Of a stretch of 64,000 bases of DNA, positions 50,031 through 59,239 are shown piece after piece; position 1 is the stretch's first letter; the number at the start of each line of letters is the position of its first letter. The DNA comes from Azorhizobium oxalatiphilum (GTDB taxonomy: Bacteria > Pseudomonadota > Alphaproteobacteria > Rhizobiales > Xanthobacteraceae). Under the pieces are notes generated by a model. It made no database searches. It was not told the DNA's origin and worked only from the letters and a program-made list of their open reading frames with translations. The stretch covers positions 124,001 through 188,000 of the forward strand of contig NZ_BMCT01000005.1 in NCBI RefSeq assembly GCF_014635325.1, in the 5' to 3' direction. The translations under genes and the position numbers were made by a program.

Positions 50031-50945
50031 ATGAGTTTGTTGTTGCGTCGCGTTGGAGCTGCGGCCCTGATCTGGGCCTGCGGGGCCACTGCGGCTTTGG
50101 CCGTGCCGGGTTTCACCACCGGCAATGTCAATATGCGTGCCGGCCCGGACACCGAATATCCGCGTGTGGCGGTCATCCCCAACGGCCAGCCGGTCGAGAT
50201 CGCGGGATGCCTTGAGAATCAGTCCTGGTGCGACGTGATCTGGGGCCCCAACCGGGGCTGGGTCTATGGCGAATATCTCGGCCTCTATTATCAGGGCCGC
50301 ACGGTGATCGTGCCGGAATATGCCCCGGTGCTGGGCATCCCGATCGTCGGCTACAGTTTCAGCAATTACTGGGGCCGCTATTATCGCGGCGCGCCGTGGT
50401 GGAACCAGTACAACCGCTGGCAATATTACAATCCGCGCCCGCGTCCCGGCTGGGGCGCACCGCCTCCGGGCTTTGGTCCGCGCCCGCCGGGCTGGTGGCG
50501 CGGCGGCGGTGGCCGTCCCCCGCCGCCCGGTGGTCCGGGCTATTATCCGGGCGGTCCCGGTGGGCCGGGCTACCATCCCGGCGGTCCCGGCTACAATCCG
50601 GGCCGTCCGTCCGGCCCGCCGCCGGGCAATCCGGGCTGGAACAATCCGGGTCGTCCGCCGGGCGGCAATCCCGGCTGGAACGGCGGCGGTGGCGGCCGCC
50701 CTCCGGGTCCGCCTCCGGGTGCCTATCCGCGTGCGCCCGATGCGCCGCGCCCCGGCCCGCAGCCAGGCTTCAACGGCGGCGGTCGCCCGCCGGGGCCGCC
50801 CGCGCCCGGCGCGCTGCCGCTCGCACCCAATGCGCCACGTCCGGCGCCGCAGCAGGCCCGTCCGCCGGGTCCGCCTCCGGGCCAGCCGGCCCTGCCGCGC
50901 GCGCCCAAGGCGCCGCCCTGCCCACCGCAGGGCTGCCCGCAATAG
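50031..50945 (+). CDS. Secreted SH3-domain protein with long Pro/Gly-rich tail
   Basis: 304 residues from ATG 50031. Signal peptide about 1-24 (LLLRRVGAAALIWACGATAA). A bacterial SH3 domain about 26-85: TTGNVNMRAGPDTEYPRVAV, then NQSWCDVIWGPNRGWVYGEY. From about 130 onward it is a low-complexity tail of Pro, Gly, Arg, Trp and Tyr, probably unstructured. SH3b domains bind peptidoglycan or other proteins, so it likely works in the envelope. A strong terminator follows. Confidence 0.8.
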   Translation: MSLLLRRVGAAALIWACGATAALAVPGFTTGNVNMRAGPDTEYPRVAVIPNGQPVEIAGCLENQSWCDVIWGPNRGWVYGEYLGLYYQGRTVIVPEYAPVLGIPIVGYSFSNYWGRYYRGAPWWNQYNRWQYYNPRPRPGWGAPPPGFGPRPPGWWRGGGGRPPPPGGPGYYPGGPGGPGYHPGGPGYNPGRPSGPPPGNPGWNNPGRPPGGNPGWNGGGGGRPPGPPPGAYPRAPDAPRPGPQPGFNGGGRPPGPPAPGALPLAPNAPRPAPQQARPPGPPPGQPALPRAPKAPPCPPQGCPQ

Positions 50946-50962
50946 GCTGTTCCAGAATGCAG

Positions 50963-50990
50963 AACGGGGGCCTTTCGGCCCCCGTTTTTT
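50963..50990 (+). terminator. Rho-independent terminator of the SH3-domain gene
   Basis: AACGGGGGCC (50963-50972), loop TTTC, GGCCCCCGTT then TTTTATT: a perfect 10-bp stem with a T-run. It lies 18 bp after the stop and can also serve the convergent flavin reductase gene. Confidence 0.9.
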
Positions 50991-51012
50991 ATTGTCTCTG
51001 GAGTGGTTGCGT

Positions 51013-52143
51013 TCACTCGGCCGCCTGCTTCACCGCTTCCTTACCGGGGCCGCCGTAGCGGGCCAGCCAGTGGGCATAAGGCGCGGGCAGGGTGGTCCAT
51101 TCCGGATCGGCGACGCCGAGCTGCTGGGCCAGCGCATAGGGATAATGCGGGTTCGCCAGCAGCGCGCGGCCGATCATGGCGAGGTCCATCTGGCCGGTGG
51201 CGATGCCGGTCTCGGCATCCTGCGCATCCGCCATGCCCCAGCTGGTGGCCACCGGCAGGCCGGTCTCCTTGCGCACCCGCGCCGAGACGGGCGCGAGGAA
51301 GGCGGGCGCCCACGGCACGCGCGCATCCTTGGTGGAGAAACCGACGCTGACGTTCAGCAGGTCGAGGCCGCCGGCGCGGAACCGGCGGGTCAGCTCGATG
51401 CTCTCGCTGAGCGTCTCCTCGTCGCGGCCATCATATTCGATCACGCCGAAGCGGGCGGTGAGCGGGAAGCGCTCGGGCCACACTTCGCGCACGGCGGCCA
51501 GCGTCTCCAGCAGGAAGCGGCTGCGGCCTTCGAAGTCACCGCCGTAAGAGTCCGTGCGCTGGTTGGCGTGGACGGAGAAGAAGCTCTGGCCGAGATAGCC
51601 ATGGGCGAAATGCAGCTCCAGCCACTCGAAGCCGGCATCGAGCGCGCGGCGGGCGGCGGCGACGAAATCCGCCTTCACCCGCGCGATGTCCTCGATCGTC
51701 ATGGCGCGGGGCACGCGCGGCAGGCCACCGCCGAACGCCACCGCCGAGGGGGAGATGGTCTCCCAGCCGCGCGGATCGCCCTCGGGAATATGGTCGTCGC
51801 CTTCCCACGGGCGGTTGGCGCTGGCCTTGCGACCGGCATGGCCGATCTGGATGCCGGCCACCGCGCCGCCCGCCTTGATGGCGGAGGCGATGCGGGCCAT
51901 GCCGTCGATCTGGCCGTCTTCCCACAGGCCGGTGCAGGCCGGGGTGATGCGGCCTTCCGGCGACACGCCGGTGGCTTCCACGATCACGAGGCCGGCGCCC
52001 CCGCGCGCCATGCCGGTGTAATGGGGCACGTGCCAGTCGGAGATATAGCCGTCGGTGGCGCTGTACTGGCACATGGGCGGCACCGCCACGCGATTGCGCA
52101 GGGTGACATCCTTCAGCTTGAAGGGCGTGAACAGAGCGGACAT
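51013..52143 (-). CDS. Old yellow enzyme-family NADH:flavin oxidoreductase (YqjM-like)
   Basis: 376 residues from ATG 52143 (MSALFTPFKLKDVTLRNRVA). FMN-dependent TIM-barrel ene-reductase: RNRVAVPPMCQYSATDGYIS, IQIGHAGRKAS, the catalytic ELHFAHGYLGQSFFS, and DLAMIGRALLANPHYP. The MCQYSA and HAGRKAS motifs match the thermophilic-like/YqjM subgroup. It reduces activated C=C bonds of enones using NAD(P)H. The gene is divergent from a LysR regulator that probably controls it. Confidence 0.93.
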   Translation of the reverse strand: MSALFTPFKLKDVTLRNRVAVPPMCQYSATDGYISDWHVPHYTGMARGGAGLVIVEATGVSPEGRITPACTGLWEDGQIDGMARIASAIKAGGAVAGIQIGHAGRKASANRPWEGDDHIPEGDPRGWETISPSAVAFGGGLPRVPRAMTIEDIARVKADFVAAARRALDAGFEWLELHFAHGYLGQSFFSVHANQRTDSYGGDFEGRSRFLLETLAAVREVWPERFPLTARFGVIEYDGRDEETLSESIELTRRFRAGGLDLLNVSVGFSTKDARVPWAPAFLAPVSARVRKETGLPVATSWGMADAQDAETGIATGQMDLAMIGRALLANPHYPYALAQQLGVADPEWTTLPAPYAHWLARYGGPGKEAVKQAAE

Positions 52144-52276
52144 GCAAGCCTTTCCCGGCAAAGCCGGTGGCGCGCACCGAAACCGGCGCGCGAGGGCAGG
52201 GAGGCGCGCGGAGCGGAAGCCCGCCGCGCGAAGACCGTCACCATGCTGCGGTGCAAGATATTTGTCCAATCGGCAG

Positions 52277-52291
52277 TATCAATTTAAGATA
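52277..52291. promoter_or_regulatory. Possible LysR-type binding site
   Basis: TATC-AATTTAA-GATA is a short inverted repeat in an AT-rich part of the divergent intergenic region, six bases above the LysR start codon. LysR proteins usually bind T-N11-A dyads; this one is close. No clear ribosome-binding site precedes the regulator. Confidence 0.4.
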
Positions 52292-52296
52292 TCGAT

Positions 52297-53244
52297 ATGG
52301 CCGATATCCGTACCCTCGATCTCAATCTGCTCAAGGCGCTGGACGCGCTGCTGGACGAGCGCAGCGTCACCCGCGCCGCCGCGCGCCTGTCGCTGACCCA
52401 GCCGTCCGTCTCCGGCATGCTCACGCGACTGCGCGAGGCGTTCGGCGATCCGCTGTTCGTGCGCACCCAGCGCGGCATCGTGCCCACCGCCCGCGCGCTG
52501 GAACTGGCCGCCCCGGTCAAGCGCGTGCTGTGCGAGGTGGATGTGCTGCTCAAGCCGCCGGTGTTCGATCCTGGCACCGCCGATTTCACGCTCTCGGTGG
52601 CGTCCACGGACTATGCGCTGGGGGCCTTCGTGCTGCCCTTCCTCACGCGCCTGCACGCGGCGGCGCCGGGCGTGCGGGTGGTGATCCGGCCGCTGGAGCG
52701 TCGCCTCGTCTATGACGAACTGCGGCAGGGCGCGCTCGACATCGCGCTGCTCACCCCCGAGACCACGCCGGATGATCTCAACAGCGTGCCGCTGTGCTTC
52801 GAGGATTATGTCTGCGCCATGCGCGCGGACCATCCCGCCGCCGCCCCCGGCGCGCTGACGCTGGAGGCCTTCTGCGCCCTCGATCATGCGCTGGTGTCCT
52901 TCGGCGGCTCGCCCTTCCACGGCGCCACCGACGAGGCGCTGGCGGCGCTGGGGCGCACGCGGCGGGTGACGGTGTCGCTGGGCAGTTTCCTCGCCGTGCC
53001 GGGTCTGCTGCGGGCCAGCGATCTCATCTCGGTGGTGCCGCGCCGGCTGGTGGAGGGCATGGCGGGCCTTGCCCTGCGCGCGCCGCCGGTGGAGGTGGCC
53101 GGCTTCACCGAGACGCTGGTCTGGCACGAGCGCACCCACCATGACGCCGGCAAGCACTGGGCGCGCACGCTGATGATCCGCACCCATGCGCCCGGCAGGG
53201 AACGGCTGTCCCCGGATCGGGCCGCCCCCGCTGCGGTTTCGTGA
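52297..53244 (+). CDS. LysR-family transcriptional regulator
   Basis: 315 residues. Winged helix about 5-64 (LDLNLLKALDALLDERSVTR, AAARLSLTQPSVSGMLTRLR), then a co-inducer binding domain (about 90-300). The core PLFVRTQRGIVPTARALELA is typical. Divergent from the OYE reductase gene, so it is the likely activator or repressor of that gene. Effector unknown. Confidence 0.93.
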   Translation: MADIRTLDLNLLKALDALLDERSVTRAAARLSLTQPSVSGMLTRLREAFGDPLFVRTQRGIVPTARALELAAPVKRVLCEVDVLLKPPVFDPGTADFTLSVASTDYALGAFVLPFLTRLHAAAPGVRVVIRPLERRLVYDELRQGALDIALLTPETTPDDLNSVPLCFEDYVCAMRADHPAAAPGALTLEAFCALDHALVSFGGSPFHGATDEALAALGRTRRVTVSLGSFLAVPGLLRASDLISVVPRRLVEGMAGLALRAPPVEVAGFTETLVWHERTHHDAGKHWARTLMIRTHAPGRERLSPDRAAPAAVS

Positions 53245-53293
53245 GGGTGCCGCATAGCCAGTGGGGCCCGATCTGCTTTATAGCGTCCCGGTC

Positions 53294-54649
53294 ATGCCTT
53301 ACACGCCAGCTCCCGTCTTCCGCTTCGCACCGTCGCCCACCGGCTACATCCATGTGGGCAATGCCCGCACCGCGCTGCTGAACGCCCTGCTGGCGCAACG
53401 GGCCGGCGGCACCTTCGTGCTGCGCTTCGACGATACGGACGAAGCCCGCTCGCGCCCCGAATATGCGGATGCGATCCGGGAGGATCTGGCGTGGCTCGGC
53501 ATCCCGCCCGATCAGGTCTCGGCCCAGTCCGGCCGGCTCGCGCTCTATGCGGCGGCGGCCGAGACGCTCAAAGCCATGGGCCGGCTCTATCCGGCCTATG
53601 AGACCGAAGAGGAACTGGACCTCAAGCGCGGCCTCCAGCGCGCCCGTGGCCTGCCGCCGGTCTATGACCGTTCCGCCCTTGCCCTCACCGAAGCCGACCG
53701 CACGAAGCTGGAGGCCGAGGGCCGCCGCCCGCACTGGCGCTTCCGGCTCGACCAGCGCGTGGTGAGCTGGGTGGATGGCGTGCGCGGTCCCCAGCAGGTG
53801 GATACCGCCAGCCTGTCCGATCCCGTGCTGGTCCGCGCGGACGGCACCTATCTCTACACGCTGCCCTCGGTGGTGGATGATCTCGACATGGGCGTCACCG
53901 ACGTGGTGCGCGGCGAGGATCACGTCACCAACACGGCGGTGCAGATCGAGCTGATCGCCGCGCTCGGCGGCACGGCGCCGCGCTTCGCCCACCACAATCT
54001 GCTCACGCTCCCATCCGGCGAGGGCCTGTCCAAGCGCCTCGGCCATCTCTCGCTCCGTGCCCTGCGCGAACAGGGGCTGGAGCCGCTGGCGGTGGCGGCG
54101 CTGGCGGTGCTGGTGGGCACTTCGGAAGCGGTGGCGCCGGTGGAGAGCCTTGCGGCGCTGGCCGTCCAGGTGGATCTCGCGCGCATCTCCCGCGCCCCGG
54201 CGCGCTTCGATCCCGAGGATCTTCCGGGCCTCTCCGCCCGTACCCTGCATCACCTGTCGTTCGGGGCCGTGGCGGATCGCTTCGCCGCAGGCGGCATCCC
54301 GGCGGACGAGTCCTTCTGGCTGGCGGTGCGCGGCAATCTGGCCAGCTTTACGGAGGCCGCCGACTGGTGGGCCATCTGCACCGGCCCGCTGGCGCCCGCG
54401 ATCGCAGGGGACGATGCCACCTTCCTCGCCGCCATCTCCGAGCTGCTGCCGCCCGAGCCGTGGGACGGGGCCACCTACAAGGCGTGGATCGCGCAAGCCA
54501 AGGCAGCGGGCGGTCGCTCCGGCAAGGCGCTGTTCCACCCCATCCGCCTTGCGCTCACGGGCCGTGAGACCGGCCCGGAACTGGCGGCCCTGCTGCCGCT
54601 CATGGGCCGCGCCCGCGTCTGCGCCCGGCTGACGGGCGTGATGGCCTGA
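53294..54649 (+). CDS. gltX: Glutamyl-tRNA synthetase (second-type GltX)
   Basis: 451 residues from ATG 53294. Class I aminoacyl-tRNA synthetase: HIGH-like [40 protein letters not shown], the [19 protein letters not shown] stretch, and the KMSKS-loop [19 protein letters not shown]. In the loop the first lysine of KLSKR is replaced by glycine, a feature I associate with the second alphaproteobacterial GltX; such copies may charge tRNA-Glu, tRNA-Gln, or a subset. Not identifiable as GluQ (no zinc site, full length). Confidence 0.9.
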   Translation: MPYTPAPVFRFAPSPTGYIHVGNARTALLNALLAQRAGGTFVLRFDDTDEARSRPEYADAIREDLAWLGIPPDQVSAQSGRLALYAAAAETLKAMGRLYPAYETEEELDLKRGLQRARGLPPVYDRSALALTEADRTKLEAEGRRPHWRFRLDQRVVSWVDGVRGPQQVDTASLSDPVLVRADGTYLYTLPSVVDDLDMGVTDVVRGEDHVTNTAVQIELIAALGGTAPRFAHHNLLTLPSGEGLSKRLGHLSLRALREQGLEPLAVAALAVLVGTSEAVAPVESLAALAVQVDLARISRAPARFDPEDLPGLSARTLHHLSFGAVADRFAAGGIPADESFWLAVRGNLASFTEAADWWAICTGPLAPAIAGDDATFLAAISELLPPEPWDGATYKAWIAQAKAAGGRSGKALFHPIRLALTGRETGPELAALLPLMGRARVCARLTGVMA

Positions 54650-54654
54650 AACGA

Positions 54655-54683
54655 AAAAGGGACGGCGAGAAGCCGTCCCTTTT
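54655..54683. terminator. Bidirectional rho-independent terminator between gltX and the DUF2865 gene
   Basis: AAAAGGGACGGC (54655-54666), loop GAGAA, GCCGTCCCTTTT (54672-54683). The 12-bp stem has a T-run on both strands and sits between the convergent genes. Confidence 0.9.
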
Positions 54684-54708
54684 CAAAGGCGGTTCCGGGT
54701 GAGGGCGC

Positions 54709-55902
54709 TTATTGCGCCTCGCCGCCCGTGGAGGGCACCACGCGTACCGCGCGGCGGCCCGGCTGTTCCGCGGCGGGGGCGAGCGGCGCGGATTCGGTGG
54801 CCGATGAGGTGTCGAGCTGGCCGGGGGCCGGAGCTGCGCCAGACCGCGAGGCGGTGTTGCGCTGGGGCTTGGCCGCATCGCCCACCGCGCGCGGCTGCGA
54901 CATGGCCTTGGCCTGCTCCTCGGTGACGAGGATGTCACCCTTCTCCAGCGTGGACTGGTCGTCCAGCCCCGCCAGCGCCTGACCCCAGGACTGGCCCGCC
55001 GCGCGGCAGGAGCAGCCGTTCACCAGCTGCTTGCGATAGAGCAGGGCAGCGGGCAGGGACATGTAGGGCTTGCCGGTGACGGAGGTCGCCTGCTGGATGT
55101 CCTCGCCGGGGTTCCGGTAGGTGTAGAGCTGGGCTTCCGCCGCCGGGCACAGGCGGTGGCAGAGCGCATCGTCGCTGGCGAACTTGGCCGGCACGGTGGC
55201 GTAGGAAATGGGGAAATAGAAGCCGTCGCAGGTGCGCACGCACACGGTGCGATAGGTGGAGGACTTCGGCAGGTCCATGGGGCCGAAATCGGCGCCGGGG
55301 CCGGATTCGTCCGGGCCGGGCTCGTTGCCGCCGCCGAACAGGGCCTCGAAGAAGTTGCGCGGCCGGGCAGCCTGCTGCGTCCGCCCCTGGGGGCCGACGA
55401 TGTTGCGGGCGGCGGCGGTGTACTGGGCGCCGCAATTGTTCTGCGCCAGCGCCACGATCAGCTGGCGGCGCTGCCCGTCCTTGTCGCCATTGGCGCGGTC
55501 GAGGCTGGCGATGGAGGCGCGCAGGCGCGAAATCTGGTCGTCCACCTGATCGCACTGCGGCGGGCGCGGCGGCCCCTGGAAGATGAAGAAGCCGCGCGGC
55601 GCATCGCAATTCATGCCTTTGGCCTGCGAGGTCAGCTGGTCGAGCTGGGCGCGCATCTGCTGGGCCTGCTGGGCGCGCTGCTGGGCGGCGGGATCCACGC
55701 CCCGGTCGAGCTGGGCCAGCGCGCCTTCCAGCTGCATGCAGCTGGGGCCGGGCCCCTGCGCCTGCTGCTGCATCTGCTGGCCCTGCGGCTGCGCGTACTG
55801 CGGCTGCGACGGGATATAGGCCTGCGCCTGCGCCACCGCGGGCAATGCCACCGGCGCCAGGGCGACGGCCATGGCCAAACCAAACCACCGTGCTGAAGTC
55901 AT
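54709..55902 (-). CDS. Secreted DUF2865 protein
   Basis: 397 residues. Signal peptide about 1-26 (ALPAVAQAQ). Gln-rich region (about 28-50), helical coiled segment about 60-150, then the DUF2865 core: TYRTVCVRTCDGFYFPISYA, LCHRLCPAAEAQLYTYRNPG, VNGCSCRAAGQSWGQALAG. Several conserved cysteines suggest disulfides in the periplasm. The C-terminal tail is low-complexity. The family is common in Hyphomicrobiales with no known activity. Confidence 0.85.
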   Translation of the reverse strand: MTSARWFGLAMAVALAPVALPAVAQAQAYIPSQPQYAQPQGQQMQQQAQGPGPSCMQLEGALAQLDRGVDPAAQQRAQQAQQMRAQLDQLTSQAKGMNCDAPRGFFIFQGPPRPPQCDQVDDQISRLRASIASLDRANGDKDGQRRQLIVALAQNNCGAQYTAAARNIVGPQGRTQQAARPRNFFEALFGGGNEPGPDESGPGADFGPMDLPKSSTYRTVCVRTCDGFYFPISYATVPAKFASDDALCHRLCPAAEAQLYTYRNPGEDIQQATSVTGKPYMSLPAALLYRKQLVNGCSCRAAGQSWGQALAGLDDQSTLEKGDILVTEEQAKAMSQPRAVGDAAKPQRNTASRSGAAPAPGQLDTSSATESAPLAPAAEQPGRRAVRVVPSTGGEAQ

Positions 55903-56157
55903 GCTTGTCCCTGCCCCGCGGGGGCTTTTCGAATATGCGGCGCTTATAGGCCCGCATGGGGCACGTCAACGATGACGAAAATGGGGACTTGGCGAAATTC
56001 TTCGTGAGGGAAGGTGGCGGGGGATCCGCCTGCCGGCTTCGGCGGGCCTCCCCTTGAAGCACGACAGGCTCCCTCCCCCGCAAGCGGGAGAGGGCTTTAA
56101 AAGATGCTCCCCCGCAAGGAGGGAGGGCGCGCGCTCCGAAGGAGGAGAACGTCCCCC
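55903..56157. repeat. Short gap with dispersed repeat family A core
   Basis: CCCTCCCCCGCAAGCGGGAG at about 56072-56091 is the shared core of family A; no nested module follows. Otherwise no gene is seen. Confidence 0.65.
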
Positions 56158-57252
56158 TCAGCGCCCGCGCGTGCGGATGTTGAAGCTGTCGAAGGAGTAT
56201 TCCGCGATCTGCCACCACAGCAGCTGCTCGCCGCGAATGGCGTTCATGCTGTCCAGCGCCTTCTTGAAGTTCGGGTTCTGCGCCGCCAGCTCGCCATAAA
56301 GCTCGAACGCCGCCTTGTAGCCCGCTTCCATCACCGGCTGCGGGAAGGCCCGCAGCTCCGCGCCCTGCGCCACCAGACGGCGCACCGCTGGCGGGTTCAC
56401 GCTGTCATACTTGCCCAGCATCCAGTTGTTGGCCGCCTCGCAGGCATTGCGCAGGATGGCCTGATAATGCTTCGGCAGCTTGTCCCACTGCTGCTGGTTG
56501 ATGATCAGGTGGATCATCGGCCCACCCTCCCACCAGCCGGGGTAGTAATAATACTTCGCCACCTTGGCGAGGCCGAGCTTCTCGTCGTCATAGGGGCCGA
56601 CGAATTCGGCCGCGTCCAGCGTGCCGCGTTCCAGCGCCGGATAGACGTCGCCGGGGGCGAGCTGCTGCGGCACCACGCCGAGCTTGGCCAGCACCTGGCC
56701 GCCGATGCCGCCGATGCGGAACTTCAGGCCCTTCAGATCCTCGACGGTGTTGATCTCCTTGCGGAAGAAGCCGCCCATCTGGGTGCCGGAATTGCCCGCC
56801 ACGATGCCGTAGACATTGAAGCCCTTCAGCACGTCGTTGATGATCTGGTCGCCGCCGCCGAAGTGCCACCACGAATGCTGCTGGCGCGAGTTGAAGCCGA
56901 ACGGCACGCCGGTGCCAAACGCCAGCGTCGGATCCTTGCCGATGTAGAAATAGGTGCAGGTCTGCGCGCATTCGATGGTGTTGCTGGACACCGCATCGAG
57001 CGCCTGCAGGCCGGGCACCAGCTCGCCCGCCGGGAAACACTGGATCTGGAACTTGCCGTCGGTGGCGTCCGAGACCATCTGGGACAGCTGGAGCGCGGTG
57101 CCGAAAATGGTGTCCAGCGAGCGCGGGAAGGACGAGGTGAGGCGCCATTTCACCTCAGGGCTCGACTGGGCGATGGCGGGCATTGCAACGGTGGTCGAGG
57201 CGAGCGCGGCAGTTGCGGAGGCGCCGAGGAAACGGCGGCGTTGGCGATCCAT
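56158..57252 (-). CDS. TRAP transporter substrate-binding protein (DctP family)
   Basis: 364 residues from ATG 57252. The twin-arginine signal MDRQRRRFLGASATAALAST indicates Tat export. The mature part has family motifs: VKWRLTSSFPRSLDTIFG, YYPGWWEGGPMIHLIINQ, and AAEFVGPYDDEKLGLAKVAK. It resembles the TakP/alpha-keto-acid binding branch. No DctQ or DctM membrane subunit occurs in the window, so this copy is an orphan or its partners lie elsewhere. Confidence 0.88.
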   Translation of the reverse strand: MDRQRRRFLGASATAALASTTVAMPAIAQSSPEVKWRLTSSFPRSLDTIFGTALQLSQMVSDATDGKFQIQCFPAGELVPGLQALDAVSSNTIECAQTCTYFYIGKDPTLAFGTGVPFGFNSRQQHSWWHFGGGDQIINDVLKGFNVYGIVAGNSGTQMGGFFRKEINTVEDLKGLKFRIGGIGGQVLAKLGVVPQQLAPGDVYPALERGTLDAAEFVGPYDDEKLGLAKVAKYYYYPGWWEGGPMIHLIINQQQWDKLPKHYQAILRNACEAANNWMLGKYDSVNPPAVRRLVAQGAELRAFPQPVMEAGYKAAFELYGELAAQNPNFKKALDSMNAIRGEQLLWWQIAEYSFDSFNIRTRGR

Positions 57253-57461
57253 GGTAACTCCCGGGGGCGTCTTGGTGGTGTTGGCTCTTGTTGAGCGATC
57301 TGGTGTCACGGCGCGCACGCGCCGTCAATGCACCTGACGTTGCGGGCCGGATGACGTTGCGCGGCCTGCGTTACGCGGCTCCGGCATCTATGCAGCGCGG
57401 GACGCGCGCCTATATCAGGGATGTGCCATTCCGGCGCGCCCTGTCGAGGACCGTTCCGCCC

Positions 57462-58004
57462 ATGACCTTCGCCTTCCGCCGTTCCCTCAAGCGCGGTGTC
57501 CTGACGTTCGGCTGCGCGCTGGCCCTTGGCTTTGCCGCGCTCGCGCCCGGCGCGCAGGCGCAGGAGCCGGACCCGATCTTCAAGAAGTCCACCGTGTGGA
57601 AATTCCTGTCGCCGGACGACAAGCTCGCCGTCTATGGCATCGACGATCCCGTGGTGAGCGGGGTGGCCTGCCACTTCACCACGCCGGAGAAGGGCGGCCT
57701 GAAGGGCATGGTCGGGCTGGCGGAAGAAGTGTCCGACATCTCGCTGGCCTGTCGCCAGATCGGGCCGATCTCCATCAAGGAGAAGTTCGAGCAGGGCGAC
57801 GTGGTGTTCCGCCAGAGCCGCTCCATCTTCTTCAAGCGCATGCAGATCGTGCGCGGCTGCGACACCAAGCGCAACGTGCTGGTCTATCTGGTCTATTCGG
57901 ACAAGCTGATCGACGGCAGCCCGAAGAACTCCACCTCCACCGTTCCGATCATGCCCTGGGGCGCGTCCACCGACGTGCCGAAGTGCGCGGATTTCGTGAA
58001 GTAG
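57462..58004 (+). CDS. creA: CreA family periplasmic protein
   Basis: 180 residues from ATG 57462. Signal peptide about 1-34 (ending AQAQ). CreA motifs: DPIFKKSTVWKFLSPDDKLA, the VYGIDDPVVSGVACHFTTPE segment, and DISLACRQIGPISIKEKFEQ; the end STVPIMPWG is also typical. Widely conserved and periplasmic, of unknown molecular role; the frame is open to 57288 but the upstream part does not look coding. Confidence 0.9.
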   Translation: MTFAFRRSLKRGVLTFGCALALGFAALAPGAQAQEPDPIFKKSTVWKFLSPDDKLAVYGIDDPVVSGVACHFTTPEKGGLKGMVGLAEEVSDISLACRQIGPISIKEKFEQGDVVFRQSRSIFFKRMQIVRGCDTKRNVLVYLVYSDKLIDGSPKNSTSTVPIMPWGASTDVPKCADFVK

Positions 58005-58203
58005 GCGCGGGGGAGGGATAGGCAGGGGGCACTCAAGCAGGGCAGGACAGAAGAAGGGGAGCGGCTGTCGTGCCGCGCCCCCTCACCGTGTGCAGGCGTT
58101 GGCCACTTCCGCGCCGCAGGTAAAGCTGCTGCGCGCTCATGGGGGGCCTGCATGGGGGGCCTGTAGGCGTGTCCTCTCCTGAAGAGGGCAGCCTTGAACG
58201 CCG
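58005..58203. other. 199-bp spacer, no gene seen
   Basis: GC-rich gap with short direct repeats (GGGGGGCCTG twice, near 58141 and 58153). No promoter, RNA gene or terminator could be supported. Confidence 0.4.
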
Positions 58204-59169
58204 TCAGCCGCGCACGAAGAACCGTGTCGGCAGGGTATCGCCTTTCAGATGAGCGATAACATTGCCGCAGGTGATCAGCGAGACCTCGCGTCGGGCTTCC
58301 TCGGTCACGCCGCCGATGTGCGGGGATACGACGAGATTATCCAGCTGCCACAGGGGATTGTCGGCAGCCGGCGGCTCCGGCGAGAAGGTGTCGAGCCCGG
58401 CGCCGGCGATGGTGCCGGCCTTCAGCGCCTCCGCCAGTGCCGGCTCGTCGATCACCTCGCCGCGCGCGGTGTTGATGAGGAGGGTGGTCGGCTTCATCAG
58501 GCCCAGTGTGCGGGCGTTGATGAGATTGCGGGTCTGTTCGGTCAGCGGGCAGTGCAGGCTGATCACGTCGGCGCTGGCCAGGAGCGTGTCGAGATCGGCG
58601 GCACGGGTACAGTCGGGGCCGAACGCCTCGTCCGGGGCGAAGGGGTCATAGGCTTCCACCTTCATGCCCACCGCGCTGGCCATGCGGGCCAGGCTGCGGC
58701 CGATGAGGCCCATGCCCACGAGGCCGAGCAAACGACCGCGCAGCTCGTGGCCCTGATAGGTCTTCGCCGCCCAGTTGCCGCCGCGCACGAAGGCGTCCTG
58801 CCGGCGGATGTCCTTGATCAGCGCGAACATCAGCGCCAGCGCATGCTCGGCCACCGAATGGGCGTTGGCGCCCACCGCCGCGCACACCGGGATGCCGAGG
58901 GCCTTGGCCGCAGGGACGTCGATGTCATTGGTGCCGGCCCCGTGTTTGTGCACGATCTTCAGCTTGGGCGAGGCCTTCAGGATGTCCGTGTCGATACGCT
59001 CCACCAGGCGCACGACGATGGCGTCGGCCTCGGTCTCGGCCAGCAGCCTGATGACATCCGCCTTGGCGGGATAGGGAGCGGTGGAGACGTAGGTGATGCC
59101 GGCGGCGCGCAGCATGTCCTCGCCCTCGGGCGCGACCGGGCCGCCGAGGCTGACAACGGTGAAGCTCAT
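58204..59169 (-). CDS. D-2-hydroxyacid dehydrogenase family protein
   Basis: 321 residues. NAD-dependent: cofactor motif GLVGMGLIGRSLARM (about 150-163), catalytic set in LINTARGEVIDEPALAEALK (Arg) and VVSPHIGGVTEEA (His), with the pairing Glu nearby. HKHGAGTNDIDVPAAKALGI and LHCPLTEQTRNLIN are typical. Labelled phosphoglycerate-dehydrogenase-like, but the operon suggests it reduces or oxidises a sugar-acid intermediate. It lies 70 bp downstream of the DapA-family gene. Confidence 0.85.
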   Translation of the reverse strand: MSFTVVSLGGPVAPEGEDMLRAAGITYVSTAPYPAKADVIRLLAETEADAIVVRLVERIDTDILKASPKLKIVHKHGAGTNDIDVPAAKALGIPVCAAVGANAHSVAEHALALMFALIKDIRRQDAFVRGGNWAAKTYQGHELRGRLLGLVGMGLIGRSLARMASAVGMKVEAYDPFAPDEAFGPDCTRAADLDTLLASADVISLHCPLTEQTRNLINARTLGLMKPTTLLINTARGEVIDEPALAEALKAGTIAGAGLDTFSPEPPAADNPLWQLDNLVVSPHIGGVTEEARREVSLITCGNVIAHLKGDTLPTRFFVRG

Positions 59170-59239
59170 CCTGGGATGTCCTTATGTGAGGAGGAGAGCC
59201 GGCGGGCGCATGGCGTCCGCCGGCTCATCCGGGTCCGTA

